Assembly: GCA_004292755.1 (NCBI GenBank)
Contig: RDXE01000029.1
Span: 62,001 to 126,000, forward strand
Origin: Alphaproteobacteria bacterium
GTDB taxonomy: Bacteria; Pseudomonadota; Alphaproteobacteria; Elsterales; Elsteraceae
Length of the DNA: 64,000 nt
Direction of reading: 5' to 3'
The notes below the pieces were generated by a model. It was not told the DNA's origin, searched no databases, and saw only the letters and a list, made by a program, of their open reading frames with translations. Below are positions 17,978 through 27,360 of the stretch, piece after piece; position 1 is the stretch's first letter, and every line of letters starts with the position of its first letter. The position numbers and the translations under genes were made by a program.

Positions 17978-18625
17978 TCAACCGAAGACAAGTGCAAGCC
18001 AGACCAGCAGCGTGGCGCCAAGCGCCAAGCCACCCATCCACAGGCCGGGGGGCAGGCCATTGCCACTGTCATACACGGCAGGCTCGTGATGATGATCATG
18101 TCCATGCCCGCTTGCATGACCATGGTCCTGCCCGTGATCCGATTGGGCGGCGTGATCGGCTGCTGGTGCCTCTGGGACGGCCGGTGTCGCCACCAGGGCG
18201 CCAAACTTCTCAAAAAACTCCTTCGCGTAGGATTTCGCAGTGGCGTCGATCAACCGCGCGCCCAGCTGGGCCAGCTTGCCACCGATCTGTGCATCCACTT
18301 GATAGGCTAGGCGGGTGCCTCCCGCCTCCGCGTCACTCAACTGGACACTCGCGCCACCCTTCGCAAAGCCCGCGACTCCGCCCTGACCCTCGCCCGAGAT
18401 GCGATAGCCGTTGGGCGGGTCCAGATCGGACAGGGTGACGGCACCCGTGAAGCTCGCCTTCACCGGGCCCACCTTGGCGACCACCTTGGCTGTGAAGCTC
18501 GTTGGGGAGGTACGCTCCACACTCTCGCAGCCAGGGATGCACTGCTTCAGAATGTCGGGATCGTTCAGCGCATCCCACACGACGTGACGGGGTGCCTGGA
18601 TGACCTGGTCGCCAGACATCTGCAT
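17978..18625 (-). CDS. CoxG-like SRPBCC protein with His-rich linker and C-terminal membrane anchor
   Basis: 215 residues. The first about 145 form the CoxG/SRPBCC lipid- or quinone-binding fold: MQMSGDQVIQAPRHVVWDAL, PDILKQCIPGCESVE and SGEGQGGVAGFAKGGASVQL. A histidine-rich stretch follows (158-180, DHGHASGHGHDHHHEP), then one transmembrane segment (194-214, LWMGGLALGATLLVWLALVF). CoxG proteins help attach the hydroxylase to the membrane and electron acceptor; the anchor fits that. The His-rich linker could bind metal; this is inference. It is the first gene of the cox-like operon and is divergent from the antiporter gene. ATG 18625 starts the conserved fold. Confidence 0.88.
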   Translation of the reverse strand: MQMSGDQVIQAPRHVVWDALNDPDILKQCIPGCESVERTSPTSFTAKVVAKVGPVKASFTGAVTLSDLDPPNGYRISGEGQGGVAGFAKGGASVQLSDAEAGGTRLAYQVDAQIGGKLAQLGARLIDATAKSYAKEFFEKFGALVATPAVPEAPAADHAAQSDHGQDHGHASGHGHDHHHEPAVYDSGNGLPPGLWMGGLALGATLLVWLALVFG

Positions 18626-18800
18626 AGGGGGTACTCCGGCCAAGAACAAACGGCGCGAGTGTGGTCTGGCGGGAGTGATCCTGTCCAGTCTCGCCGCCAG
18701 AAGCATTGGACGCCAACCCCCGTGGTCGAGTAGGGTCCGCGCCACACCGTGGGACGGGGGAATGGTCCGGCGGATCAAAGGGTTGAAGGGGGCGTTGGGG

Positions 18801-20249
18801 ATGCAACAACGATCAGTCAGGGGCTTGGCACTGGGGAGCGTGGCGCTCGCTGTGTTGGGTTTGGTGCTTGTGACTGCGCCTGCCCTGGCTGCCGGCAAGG
18901 ATGCGCGCGCTGCAGACGGTGCCGCGCTCAGCCTGCTGTGGGGCTTGCCCTTCGCAGGTATGCTGCTGTCGATTGCGCTGTGTCCGTTGCTGATACCCCG
19001 TATTTGGCACCACCACTACGGCCACATCTCTTATGGCTGGGCGGCCTTGTTCTTGGTACCGTTTGGCCTGACCTATGGGGCCGACACGGCGTTGTATGAG
19101 GCCGTGCACGTGCTGGCAGGCGAATACATCCCGTTCATGATTCTGCTGACCGCATTGTTTGTGGTTGGAGGAGGGGTGTTGCTGCGTGGGCAGCTGTCTG
19201 GCTCCCCGCTGTCCAACACAACGATCCTGGGCATTGGCACCGTGCTGGCGGGGTGGATGGGTACCACGGGTGCGGCCATGCTGCTGATCCGTCCGTTGAT
19301 CCGCGCCAATGCCCATCGCGCCTACAATGCCCATGTCTTTGTGTTCTTTATTTTCCTGGTGGCAAACATTGGGGGGTCGCTGACGCCACTGGGTGATCCG
19401 CCGTTGTTTCTGGGGTTCTTGCAGGGAATCGATTTCTTCTGGTTTTTTGAGTTTTTGTTGGTCAAAACAGTTTTCCTATCCGTCATCCTGCTGGCGGTGT
19501 TCTTCGCGATAGACACCTATATCCATCGTCGCGATGGCGGCTTTAAGCCTGCCCCTGGTGCGGGTCAAACCAAGCTGTCGGTGGAGGGGCTGGTCAATTT
19601 CGCGCTGCTGGGTGCAGTGATCGGTGCCGTGCTGATCAACGGCGTGTGGAAGTCAGGCGTTGAGATCACTGTTTACGGTACCAAGGTCAGCCTGCAACAG
19701 TTGGTCAGCAGTGGTTTGCTGTTGGTGATTGCTGGCTTGTCCATGAAGCTGACGCCGAAGCAGTTGCGCGATGACAACCAGTTCACCTGGGCGCCGATGG
19801 TGGAGGTATACAAGCTGTTCATCGGCATCTTCCTTACCATCATCCCAGTGCTGGCAATTCTGCGCGCCGGACCCGATGCTGCGCTCGGCTGGTTGATCAA
19901 GTCGGTCTCGTCGAGCGATGGTCAGCCGATCAACTGGATGTACTTCTGGATCACAGGTGGCTTGTCGTCGTTCCTTGACAATGCGCCATCCTGGTTACTG
20001 ATGTACAACGTCGCCGGTGGCGGGGCGGAGCGAATGATGACCACCTTCGCGCCAACTCTGGTCGCGATTTCCGCTGCAGCAGTGTTCATGGGTGCCAACA
20101 CCTACATCGGCAACGCCCCCAACTTCATGGTCAAGGCGGTGTGTGAGGAGCGCGGCGTGCGCATGCCCTCGTTCTTTGGCTATATGGCGTGGGCTGGCTG
20201 CGTGCTGGTGCCGCTGTTCGTCGTGATGACCTTCCTGTTCTTCACATAG
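18801..20249 (+). CDS. CitMHS_2-type sodium:proton antiporter-like membrane protein
   Basis: About 482 residues, strongly hydrophobic with 11-13 membrane segments. The first (SVRGLALGSVALAVLGLVLV) is signal-like and ends TAPALA. Conserved-looking polar motifs in membrane regions: GTTGAAMLLIRPLIRANAHR, NIGGSLTPLGDPPLFLGFLQ, GGLSSFLDNAPSWLLMYN and MGANTYIGNAPNFMVKAV, the pattern of the sodium:proton antiporter/ion transporter superfamily (NhaD, CitM, ArsB). ATG 18801 has only a weak GGGG upstream; ATG 18762 (13 residues longer) is an alternative. The histone-deacetylase-like gene begins 3 bases after its stop. Confidence 0.85.
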   Translation: MQQRSVRGLALGSVALAVLGLVLVTAPALAAGKDARAADGAALSLLWGLPFAGMLLSIALCPLLIPRIWHHHYGHISYGWAALFLVPFGLTYGADTALYEAVHVLAGEYIPFMILLTALFVVGGGVLLRGQLSGSPLSNTTILGIGTVLAGWMGTTGAAMLLIRPLIRANAHRAYNAHVFVFFIFLVANIGGSLTPLGDPPLFLGFLQGIDFFWFFEFLLVKTVFLSVILLAVFFAIDTYIHRRDGGFKPAPGAGQTKLSVEGLVNFALLGAVIGAVLINGVWKSGVEITVYGTKVSLQQLVSSGLLLVIAGLSMKLTPKQLRDDNQFTWAPMVEVYKLFIGIFLTIIPVLAILRAGPDAALGWLIKSVSSSDGQPINWMYFWITGGLSSFLDNAPSWLLMYNVAGGGAERMMTTFAPTLVAISAAAVFMGANTYIGNAPNFMVKAVCEERGVRMPSFFGYMAWAGCVLVPLFVVMTFLFFT

Positions 20250-20252
20250 GCG

Positions 20253-21362
20253 ATGCATCGCCACGTCGCGCCGTGGTTGGTGGGGGCGGAGATTTATCGG
20301 CGCTCCAGCTACGGTGCGGCGCATCCGCTCGCAATTCCGCGCGTCAGTTCAACGGTTGACCTGATCACAGCCCTTGGCTGGCGGGAGGACAGTCGCTGGC
20401 GCACCGCGCCTCTGGCCCGTCCTGACCAATTGATGGCCTACCATGACCCCACCTACATCCGTGCTGTGCAGCGGGCCGAGGCGCGCCGCCGTGTCGCGAC
20501 GGCGGATCGGGACCGCTATCAGGTGGGCATCAATGGCAATCCAGTGTTTGCCGAGGTGTACCGCCGCCCTGCGACCTCTGCGGGGGCGACGCTGGCTGCC
20601 ATCGACTGGCTGGCCGAGACCAGTCTGATCCACAGTTTGCCCGGTGGCACACACCATGGCATGGCCGATCGCGCCGCGGGCTTCTGCTACTTCAACGATG
20701 CAGTGCTGGCAATCCGCAAGGCCTTGGCGCGCGGACTGGCACCGGTTGCCTACATCGATTTCGATGCCCATCATGGCGATGGTGTTGAAAGCGGTGTTGG
20801 CTGCGACCCTCGCGTGCTCTGCCTGTCGATCCATGAGGCGGGACGGTGGCCGCACACCGGCATGGTCTTGCGCCCCCCCGGCACCCAGGCGCGCAACCTG
20901 CCGGTGCCGCCGGGCTTTAATGATAGCGAGCTGGCCTTCTTGGTCGATAGCGTGGTGATCCCGCTGCTTCAGCGCTGGCAGCCAGCCCTGGTCGTGGTGC
21001 AGGCCGGGTGCGATGCCTTGGCGGACGATCCGATGAGCGGCCTTAGTCTGTCGAACCAGGCGCTGTGGCGCGCAGTTGCCGCGACCGTGGCGGCGGCTCC
21101 GCGTGCGATTGTGACCGGTGGTGGCGGATACAATCCTTGGGCCGTGGCGCGGTGCTGGGCTGGGTTGTGGGGCACGCTGGATCACCAGTCGACCCCAGCC
21201 CGGCTGCCGTCTCCGGCCGAGGCGGTGCTGCGCGGCCTGTCATGGCGCCATCGTCTGGGGCGACAGCCGCCCGAGCACTGGTTCACCACCCTGGTTGATC
21301 CGCCCAACCATGGCCCGATCCGCGCCGAGGTGCGGGGTTTGGTGGCGCCGAGCCTTGCGTGA
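20253..21362 (+). CDS. Histone-deacetylase/AcuC-family zinc deacetylase
   Basis: 369 residues of the arginase-deacetylase fold. Catalytic motifs are intact: GGTHHGMADRAAGFCYFNDA (His pair), IDFDAHHGDGVESG (zinc Asp-His), QAGCDALADDPMSGL (zinc Asp) and GGGGYNPWAVARCW. Bacterial members deacetylate lysines (AcuC), polyamines or other acetyl-amides. No acetyl-CoA synthetase AcuA partner is adjacent, although two acyl-CoA synthetases lie elsewhere in the window. The start codon is 3 bases after the antiporter stop, so the pair is almost certainly co-transcribed. Confidence 0.9.
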   Translation: MHRHVAPWLVGAEIYRRSSYGAAHPLAIPRVSSTVDLITALGWREDSRWRTAPLARPDQLMAYHDPTYIRAVQRAEARRRVATADRDRYQVGINGNPVFAEVYRRPATSAGATLAAIDWLAETSLIHSLPGGTHHGMADRAAGFCYFNDAVLAIRKALARGLAPVAYIDFDAHHGDGVESGVGCDPRVLCLSIHEAGRWPHTGMVLRPPGTQARNLPVPPGFNDSELAFLVDSVVIPLLQRWQPALVVVQAGCDALADDPMSGLSLSNQALWRAVAATVAAAPRAIVTGGGGYNPWAVARCWAGLWGTLDHQSTPARLPSPAEAVLRGLSWRHRLGRQPPEHWFTTLVDPPNHGPIRAEVRGLVAPSLA

Positions 21363-21432
21363 GCGATCTCATCACGCCTAGACGAACAGGGCTGGCCCGG
21401 CCACACTGCGACCAATTGTCCAGGAGGATCGT

Positions 21433-22182
21433 ATGTCGCAGTTGCAGTTGGCGACGTGGCCGGAAGTCGAAACCTACCTCGCGCGGTCCACGGGGATCAT
21501 CATTCCCATCGGCTCCACCGAGCAGCATGGCCCCAATGGTCTGATCGGCACCGATGCATTGACGGCCGAGATGGTCGCCCGTGCCGTGGGCGAGACCGTG
21601 GGCGCTCTGGTTGCGCCGACGATCTCGGTCGGCATGGCGCAGCATCATCTCGGGTTTCCGGGGTCGATCACGCTGCGTCCGTCCACCCTCATGGCCGTGA
21701 TTGTCGACCACGTCGCCTCGCTGGCGCGGCATGGCTTTGATCGGTTCTTCTTCGTCAACGGCCATGGCGGCAACATTGCCACCACCACGGCAGCGTTCTC
21801 GGAGATTTATGCCGAACGCTCCCTCCACCCTGCGGGCAACCGCCCCGGTGTGCGCTGCAAGCTACGCAATTGGTGGGAGGGGCCGGAGACCGAGGCACTG
21901 TGCAAAACCCTCTATGGCGATGCGCTGGGCAGTCACGCCACCCCCTCAGAAGTGGCGATGACGTGGCACGGCTTTCCGCACGCCATCAAGCACGCGACCA
22001 TGGCACCGCGCATAGCGCCGACAGGTGCCTTCCACGATGCGGATGACTATCGCAGCCGCTTTCCCGATGGCCGCATCGGCTCTGACCCCACCCTGGCCAC
22101 TGCAGCCGACGGCGCCCGCATTCTGGACATCGCAACCCGCGAGGTCGCAGCCGATTACCGCGCGTTTGTGCAAGAAGCTTAA
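21433..22182 (+). CDS. Creatininase-family amidohydrolase
   Basis: 249 residues. Family motifs: IIIPIGSTEQHGPNGLIGTD (metal-binding Glu/His), VNGHGGN (metal His) and GSHATPSEVAMTW (catalytic loop). Members open cyclic amides (creatinine, 3-dehydro-scyllo-inosamine or FAPy compounds, or the mycofactocin precursor). No mycofactocin genes are nearby, so the substrate is open. AGGAGG before the ATG at 21433 is an excellent RBS. The 70 bases before it contain no obvious terminator. Confidence 0.9.
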   Translation: MSQLQLATWPEVETYLARSTGIIIPIGSTEQHGPNGLIGTDALTAEMVARAVGETVGALVAPTISVGMAQHHLGFPGSITLRPSTLMAVIVDHVASLARHGFDRFFFVNGHGGNIATTTAAFSEIYAERSLHPAGNRPGVRCKLRNWWEGPETEALCKTLYGDALGSHATPSEVAMTWHGFPHAIKHATMAPRIAPTGAFHDADDYRSRFPDGRIGSDPTLATAADGARILDIATREVAADYRAFVQEA

Positions 22183-22267
22183 CGCTAAGCCAAGATTTCC
22201 GACCTGGGCCTATGGCCGAGGCACAGAAGCGATCCATGTTGCTTCTCAACCTCAGAGGGGCGGCGAA

Positions 22268-22654
22268 ATGTCTCAAACGATGCTGGCGGCTGGTGCGACG
22301 ATCATCCCGTTCCCGCAACGCCCAAGTGCCGCCGCTGCAGCCCCTCCCGCTGGCACTACCCCCGCCTCGCGTTTGACAGAGGTGCTGGTACTGATGGATC
22401 AAGCCGCCAGCACCAATGCACAGGCGCTGACGACTATTGGCGAATCCTTGGCCGCTGTCGGCCGCGCCTTGGGCGAGACTGTGGAGCGGCTGGACAAAGC
22501 GGTTCAGTCCATTGATCCCGGCATTCAACGGGCAGTTGAGGTTCGCTGTGACACCGATTCGGTGATCGCCGCCATCGACAGCGGTGATCTGGCTGCCATG
22601 GAGGATGTTCGCCAGCGATTGCTCAGCCAACGGATGGTGGCTCAGCAGGCGTAG
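22268..22654 (+). CDS. Hypothetical helical protein
   Basis: 128 residues, not recognised. ATG 22268 is preceded by AGAGGGG at good distance. The first 35 residues are low-complexity (IIPFPQRPSAAAAAPPAGTT). After that come long amphipathic helices, such as RLTEVLVLMDQAASTNAQAL and GETVERLDKAVQSIDPGIQR, likely a coiled coil. Its 3' end overlaps the end of the convergent class II aldolase gene by 13 bases. Confidence 0.65.
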   Translation: MSQTMLAAGATIIPFPQRPSAAAAAPPAGTTPASRLTEVLVLMDQAASTNAQALTTIGESLAAVGRALGETVERLDKAVQSIDPGIQRAVEVRCDTDSVIAAIDSGDLAAMEDVRQRLLSQRMVAQQA

Positions 22655-23409
22655 TCCGGCTCGTCGCGGTCCAACAGGCGCTTCAAGGCGGCAAAGTGCC
22701 GATGCGCTTGGGGTGGGCATTCTGCTGCCATCTGGCGTGCCGTTGCCTCCACCACCTCTGGCGCCAACTGGCGCAATGGTCGGCCCTGGCTAACTGCCAG
22801 CACCTGCAACTGGGCTGCGCGTTCCAAATAATACAATTCGTCCCACGCCTCGGCGACACTGGCACCGGTGACCACCACGCCGTGACTGGCCAGCATCGCG
22901 ACAGGCCGGTCACCCATGGCAGCGGCAATGCGATCCCCCTCCTGATGATCGAGGGCGAGGCCATTGTAGTGATCATCATACGCAATGCGATTGTGAAACC
23001 GCAGAGCGGTTTGCGAGACCGGCTCCAGCCGCCCGCCATCGATCAGCGTGAGCGCGGTCGCGTAGGGCATGTGGGTGTGCAGCACAGCCGTCGCCGCCGG
23101 ATGGCGCCGGTGAATCGCTGCGTGGATGAACAAAGCAGTTGGCTCTAGCCCGTGGCGTCCAGCCAGCACGGTGCCGTGGGCGTCGCACAGCACCAGATCG
23201 CTGGCCGTCACCTCCGACCAATGCAATCCCCAGGGGTTGATCAAGAACCGGTCGCTAGCACCTGGCAGCATCACGGAGAAGTGATTGCAAATGCCCTCGT
23301 GAAATCCGTGGCGGACAGCAAGCCGCAGGGCGGCCGCCAAATCCACGCGCGCTTGCTGCTCAATCGATGGGTCAGCGGCATCGGTGCGGGGCAGGGTGAT
23401 GATCGACAC
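22642..23409 (-). CDS. Class II aldolase/adducin-family protein
   Basis: 255 residues. The zinc-site motif VLHTHMPYATALT and the later LASHGVVVTGASVAEAWDEL with the third His follow the class II aldolase pattern, as do GICNHFSVMLPG and INPWGLHWSEVTASDLV. Known members cleave or epimerise sugar phosphates (fuculose-P aldolase, ribulose-P epimerase). Longer relatives like this one are often in carboxylate or sulphonate catabolism. No sugar kinase or dehydrogenase lies alongside, so the substrate is unknown. Confidence 0.88.
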   Translation of the reverse strand: MSIITLPRTDAADPSIEQQARVDLAAALRLAVRHGFHEGICNHFSVMLPGASDRFLINPWGLHWSEVTASDLVLCDAHGTVLAGRHGLEPTALFIHAAIHRRHPAATAVLHTHMPYATALTLIDGGRLEPVSQTALRFHNRIAYDDHYNGLALDHQEGDRIAAAMGDRPVAMLASHGVVVTGASVAEAWDELYYLERAAQLQVLAVSQGRPLRQLAPEVVEATARQMAAECPPQAHRHFAALKRLLDRDEPDYAC

Positions 23410-23528
23410 GCGGTGGTTCCCCCCAATCCAAGTGGATCAAGGGGCTAGTTTAGACCAGTTCGCAGCCCAGGGGAATCACCGGGCGGCGTGAACGCTCCCG
23501 CGAACCCAAGAGGCTAGGGCGGTACCCG

Positions 23529-24050
23529 TCAGCGCTGACGGGCAATGGGGACCGGCGCCTCCCCCCCAACCGTCACCGTCACGGGTGCTGCATGCATGCG
23601 TTTGCTGCGCAAGAACACCGCCTTCAAGGCGGCGCGCGGCGTCAGACAGCCGCTGCTGGCAGCGAACACGGCGTGGGCGCCCGCGATCATCACCAGCGCC
23701 GCAAACCACGACCAGCCCCACACATCCACTGCCCCCCAAACGGCCACAATGGTCAAGACGGGCTGGGCCACCAATCCCACAGCGATCACCAAGGGCATGG
23801 CGGCCAGCGCCGGGATCGTCATCAGCGACGTGAGCGCTGAAAGAGCGGCTGCGACAGCGATGCCGAACAAGACGGCATAGCTGATGGCATAAACACCAAA
23901 TCGAACCAACGGATGCCCCCCGGCAATGACCACGCCCGACCGGTTGGTCACCACCGGGCGGGTCAGACAGTTGGCAGTATCACCCGCTATGATACAGCTC
24001 TCGAGATCAAAGGCTGTCGCGCGGCAATCTGGCCTAGTGGGCGATGTCAA
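23529..24050 (-). CDS. Hypothetical integral membrane protein
   Basis: Up to 173 residues, not recognised. Four hydrophobic stretches are visible, for example VRFGVYAISYAVLFGIAVAA, IPALAAMPLVIAVGLVAQPV and FAALVMIAGAHAVFAASSG, with a basic tail (VFLRSKRMHAAPVTV). It may be a small four-helix membrane protein. The first about 45 residues are hydrophilic and the start could be later. It lies between the amidase and aldolase genes on the same strand. Coding is supported mainly by the consistent hydrophobic pattern. Confidence 0.55.
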   Translation of the reverse strand: MTSPTRPDCRATAFDLESCIIAGDTANCLTRPVVTNRSGVVIAGGHPLVRFGVYAISYAVLFGIAVAAALSALTSLMTIPALAAMPLVIAVGLVAQPVLTIVAVWGAVDVWGWSWFAALVMIAGAHAVFAASSGCLTPRAALKAVFLRSKRMHAAPVTVTVGGEAPVPIARQR

Positions 24051-24149
24051 ACGGATCGAACTGTCTGACCTCTTCCACCAAACCTTGTTCTTGTCAGCTG
24101 CGGTCGCGAATACTGAAAATCATTGCAGCGCGAACCAACCACACGAGGT

Positions 24150-25319
24150 CTACGCAGACCAGTCTGCAGCAAGCGCCAGCAGCGCCCGGTCAGCTCCGCG
24201 CGGGCCAATCAGCGACAGGCCGACGGGTCCTGAGGCGCGGGCTCCCGGCAGGGACAGTTGCGGCAAGCCGGACAAGCCGCCGAGGCAGGTGAACGGGATG
24301 ATGCGATCCCGGGTCACCTCGAACCCATCGGGCGGGGTCGTGCGCAGGGGGGCAACGACAGGTGAGGTTGGCAGCGCCAACACCGCATCGTCGCCCAGCA
24401 ACGCATCAAGGGTGGCCATCACGTCTGCTTTGACCCTGCGGCCTGCGTCGGCTGCCTCTTTAGTCACCGTCGCGGCCCAAGTGAACCGGCGGCGGACATC
24501 GGCGCCGAAGTTCGGCTTGGCACTGGAAATCCAGGCACCGTCGGTTTGCCAGCCTTCAAAGCCCTGAATCATCCGGAATGCCACGGCCCAAGCGGCCAGA
24601 GCATCGCCCGCCACTTGGATTTCCTCCACCTGCGCAAAGCGCTGGGCCAGGGAGGGCAGCTTTTGACGCCATGCCGTCACGACTTCAGCATCGGCGCGCG
24701 CCACCATGTCCGTGGCAATCAGGAGCCGAGTTGGCCGCGGCGCTGGCTTGGCATCGGCTGGCAGCAAGACGTCATACCCAGCGCGCAGCATCGATCCCGT
24801 CCGCGCGAACAGCCCAACAGTGTCGAACGACGGCGCAAGGTCATGCACCCCCTCGGCACTGATCCGCCCATGGGTTGGGCGCAGGCCGAACAAGCCGCAG
24901 AAGCTGGAGGGAATTCGGATGGAGCCGCCAGTATCCGTGCCCAGAGCCAAATCCACCAGCCCGCCAGCCACAGCGGCTGCCGACCCAGAGGAGGATCCAC
25001 CTGGGACCCGGTCCGGTGCGGCGGGATTGGTTGGCGTGCCGTAGTGAGCATTGCGTCCAAACAATCCGAACGCCAATTCATCGGTCAGAGTTTTGCCCAC
25101 CAAGGTGGCACCCGCCGCCAACAGGGCAGCCACCGCAGCGGCATCCTTGGCCGCAGGCGCCCGGCCTGTCTGGAAATCTGGCGTACCAGCACCGGTCACC
25201 ACACCGGCAACGTCGAACAGATCCTTTGCGGCAAAGGTCAGTCCTGACAGCGGACCACTGGCCGCCCCAGGCCGGACTGCCAGCGTGTCTGACCGAAAGG
25301 CACCGAGATAATCTTCCAT
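24150..25319 (-). CDS. Amidase (amidase-signature family)
   Basis: 389 residues, short for the family (usually about 450-500). The Ser-cisSer-Lys triad is present: Lys in LTFAAKDLFDVAG, the cis-Ser in RVPGGSSSGSAAAVAGGLVD and the nucleophile Ser in TDTGGSIRIPSSFCGLFG. The tail ends PGARASGPVGLSLIGPRGAD, typical of AtzE/hydantoin-type amidases. GatA itself would need gatB/gatC, which are absent. The 277 bases upstream (25320-25596) form a divergent spacer to the TPP enzyme gene; I see an ACCTG-CTTAA-CAGGT inverted repeat there but no clear promoter. Confidence 0.88.
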   Translation of the reverse strand: MEDYLGAFRSDTLAVRPGAASGPLSGLTFAAKDLFDVAGVVTGAGTPDFQTGRAPAAKDAAAVAALLAAGATLVGKTLTDELAFGLFGRNAHYGTPTNPAAPDRVPGGSSSGSAAAVAGGLVDLALGTDTGGSIRIPSSFCGLFGLRPTHGRISAEGVHDLAPSFDTVGLFARTGSMLRAGYDVLLPADAKPAPRPTRLLIATDMVARADAEVVTAWRQKLPSLAQRFAQVEEIQVAGDALAAWAVAFRMIQGFEGWQTDGAWISSAKPNFGADVRRRFTWAATVTKEAADAGRRVKADVMATLDALLGDDAVLALPTSPVVAPLRTTPPDGFEVTRDRIIPFTCLGGLSGLPQLSLPGARASGPVGLSLIGPRGADRALLALAADWSA

Positions 25320-25596
25320 TCCGCCCGTCTCCCTGTCCCGTGTGGGTCAAGCAAGACGGATCGCACCGGCTGGCTTGATGCACACATCACTGCGTTCCCG
25401 GACCTGGTGGTTAAGCCGCCCGAGGCTCAGGCGTCTCCATCAGGTCATGGCCCATTTGGCCGCCTCGGCGTCAGGGGCATAGCAGAGCTGTGCCGATGCG
25501 TCTTCCGCCGGTTGGCGCGAGCGGAATGTTGCAAACCCCGCACCACCTGCTTAACAGGTCAGCAGGAGTTTTGGCGCGCGAGGGGGCGCAGATCGC

Positions 25597-27309
25597 ATGA
25601 CGGGCAGAACAGCCACCGGCGGCCAATTGATTGTTGAGGGGTTGGTGACCCACGGCGTTGACCTTGCCTTTACAGTCGCAGGGGAAAGCTATCTTGAAGT
25701 GCTGGATGCAGCCGTCGATGCGCCATCCCTGCGCTTGATCACCTGCCGGCAGGAGGGTGGTGCGGCGTTCATGGCCGAAGCGGTGGGCAAGTTGAGCCAT
25801 CGCCCTGGCGTTGCCATGGTCACCCGCGGCCCCGGTGCCTGCAACGCCGCCATCGGCGTTCACACCGCCCACCAGGATTCAACGCCGATGGTGCTGCTGG
25901 TTGGCCAAGTGGCCCGCGGCATGATGGATCGCGAGGCGTTTCAAGAGGTTGACTTCCGCAAGATGTTCGCTCCGCTTGCCAAGTGGGTGGCGCAGATCGA
26001 TCAAGCCGAGCGGATTCCAGAGTATCTGGGTCAGGCATTCCAGGTCGCGACCTCGGGCCGTCCTGGCCCCGTGGTGCTGGCCCTGCCGGAGGACATGCTG
26101 CGCGATCGAGTCGTGGTGAAAGACCGCGGTGCCTATCAGCCGGTGCGCGCTCATCCCGGTGCAGCAGATCTGGCGCGTCTGCGCGCCCTGCTGGCAGAGG
26201 CCAAGCGTCCGATGCTGCTGGTTGGCGGTGGTGGCTGGACCGACGAGGCGGCTGCCGATGTGCAACGCTTCGCCCTCGCCAATGACATTCCGGTTTGTTC
26301 CTCGTTCCGGCGCCAGGATGTGATCGACAACCGGGTTGCGGTGTGGGCTGGCGACCTTGGTACGGGCGCCAATCCCGCACTGGTCCGCCGCCTGGGCGAG
26401 GCCGACCTCGTGATCGCCGTGGGCGCACGATTGGGCGAGATCACGACCCAGAGCTACAGCGCGCTGGCGATCCCAGAGCCTCAGCAGCGCCTGATCCACA
26501 TCCACCCAGCTGCTGAGGAGCTGGGGCGGGTGATGCGGCCCGTGCTTGGCATTCAAGCTGGCATGCCGGAAGCGGCTGCGGCTCTGGCCCAGTTGGACCC
26601 GGTCGCTGGAAGCTGGGGCGCGTGGCGGGCCGCGGCGCGCGCGGACTATGACGCTCAGCTGGTGCCGACAGCGACCAGCGCCAGTCTTGACCTTGGACAG
26701 TGCATGCGTCGCCTGGATGCGCACCTACCGGACGACAGCATCATCACCATTGACGCTGGCAACTTTTCCGGCTGGGCGCAGCGGTTCCTAAGCTATCGCC
26801 GACCCGGTCGCCAATTGGGGCCAACCTCTGGTGCCATGGGCTATTCCGTGCCAGCCGGTGTGGCCGCAAAGATCCGCAGGCCCGGTGCGCGCGTGGTCTC
26901 CTTCGTTGGTGATGGTGGGTTTTTGATGACCGGCCAGGAACTTGCCACTGCCTGCCAAGAGGCGGAGCGCACAGGCGGCGGGCCAATCATCCTGGTGTTC
27001 GATAACGGCATGTACGGCACCATCCGGATGCACCAGGAGCGGCGGTTTCCCGGTCGAGTGTCCGCCACGCGGCTGCACAACCCCGATTTCGTCGCACTTG
27101 CCCGCTCCTACGGGGCGTTCGGTGCCAAGGTTGAGGAAACCGATCAGTTCATGGACGCCGTGCGCGCAGCCGAAGCCCATGGTGGACCGGCCGTCCTGCA
27201 TCTGGCGGTGCCGCCGGAGCAAATCACCACCCGCCAAACCATCGCCGAGCTGCAGGCCCAGAGCCGCGCCCGTCTGGCTGCTGGCAAAGGGTTTGAGGAG
27301 CATACCTAG
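25597..27309 (+). CDS. Thiamine-pyrophosphate enzyme, acetolactate-synthase-like
   Basis: 570 residues with the three ThDP-enzyme domains. The catalytic Glu is in ITCRQEGGAAFMAEAVGK, the central domain has PMLLVGGGGW, and the C-terminal cofactor motif is VVSFVGDGGFLMTGQELATA with FDNGMYGTIRMHQERRFPGR. The family includes acetolactate synthase, benzoylformate decarboxylase, oxalyl-CoA decarboxylase and sulphoacetaldehyde acetyltransferase. There is no ilvN regulatory subunit gene downstream, so this is unlikely to be the biosynthetic IlvB. Substrate unknown. Confidence 0.9.
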   Translation: MTGRTATGGQLIVEGLVTHGVDLAFTVAGESYLEVLDAAVDAPSLRLITCRQEGGAAFMAEAVGKLSHRPGVAMVTRGPGACNAAIGVHTAHQDSTPMVLLVGQVARGMMDREAFQEVDFRKMFAPLAKWVAQIDQAERIPEYLGQAFQVATSGRPGPVVLALPEDMLRDRVVVKDRGAYQPVRAHPGAADLARLRALLAEAKRPMLLVGGGGWTDEAAADVQRFALANDIPVCSSFRRQDVIDNRVAVWAGDLGTGANPALVRRLGEADLVIAVGARLGEITTQSYSALAIPEPQQRLIHIHPAAEELGRVMRPVLGIQAGMPEAAAALAQLDPVAGSWGAWRAAARADYDAQLVPTATSASLDLGQCMRRLDAHLPDDSIITIDAGNFSGWAQRFLSYRRPGRQLGPTSGAMGYSVPAGVAAKIRRPGARVVSFVGDGGFLMTGQELATACQEAERTGGGPIILVFDNGMYGTIRMHQERRFPGRVSATRLHNPDFVALARSYGAFGAKVEETDQFMDAVRAAEAHGGPAVLHLAVPPEQITTRQTIAELQAQSRARLAAGKGFEEHT

Positions 27310-27360
27310 GACGCACCCCTAGCCGGGTTCGATCTGACAAGGAGCGGGGAAGGGCACGGG

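Noticed and set aside
23926-24567. Plus-strand frame opposite the membrane protein and amidase genes
   Set aside because: Ser/Arg/Pro-rich with no motif and antisense to an amidase with intact catalytic triad.
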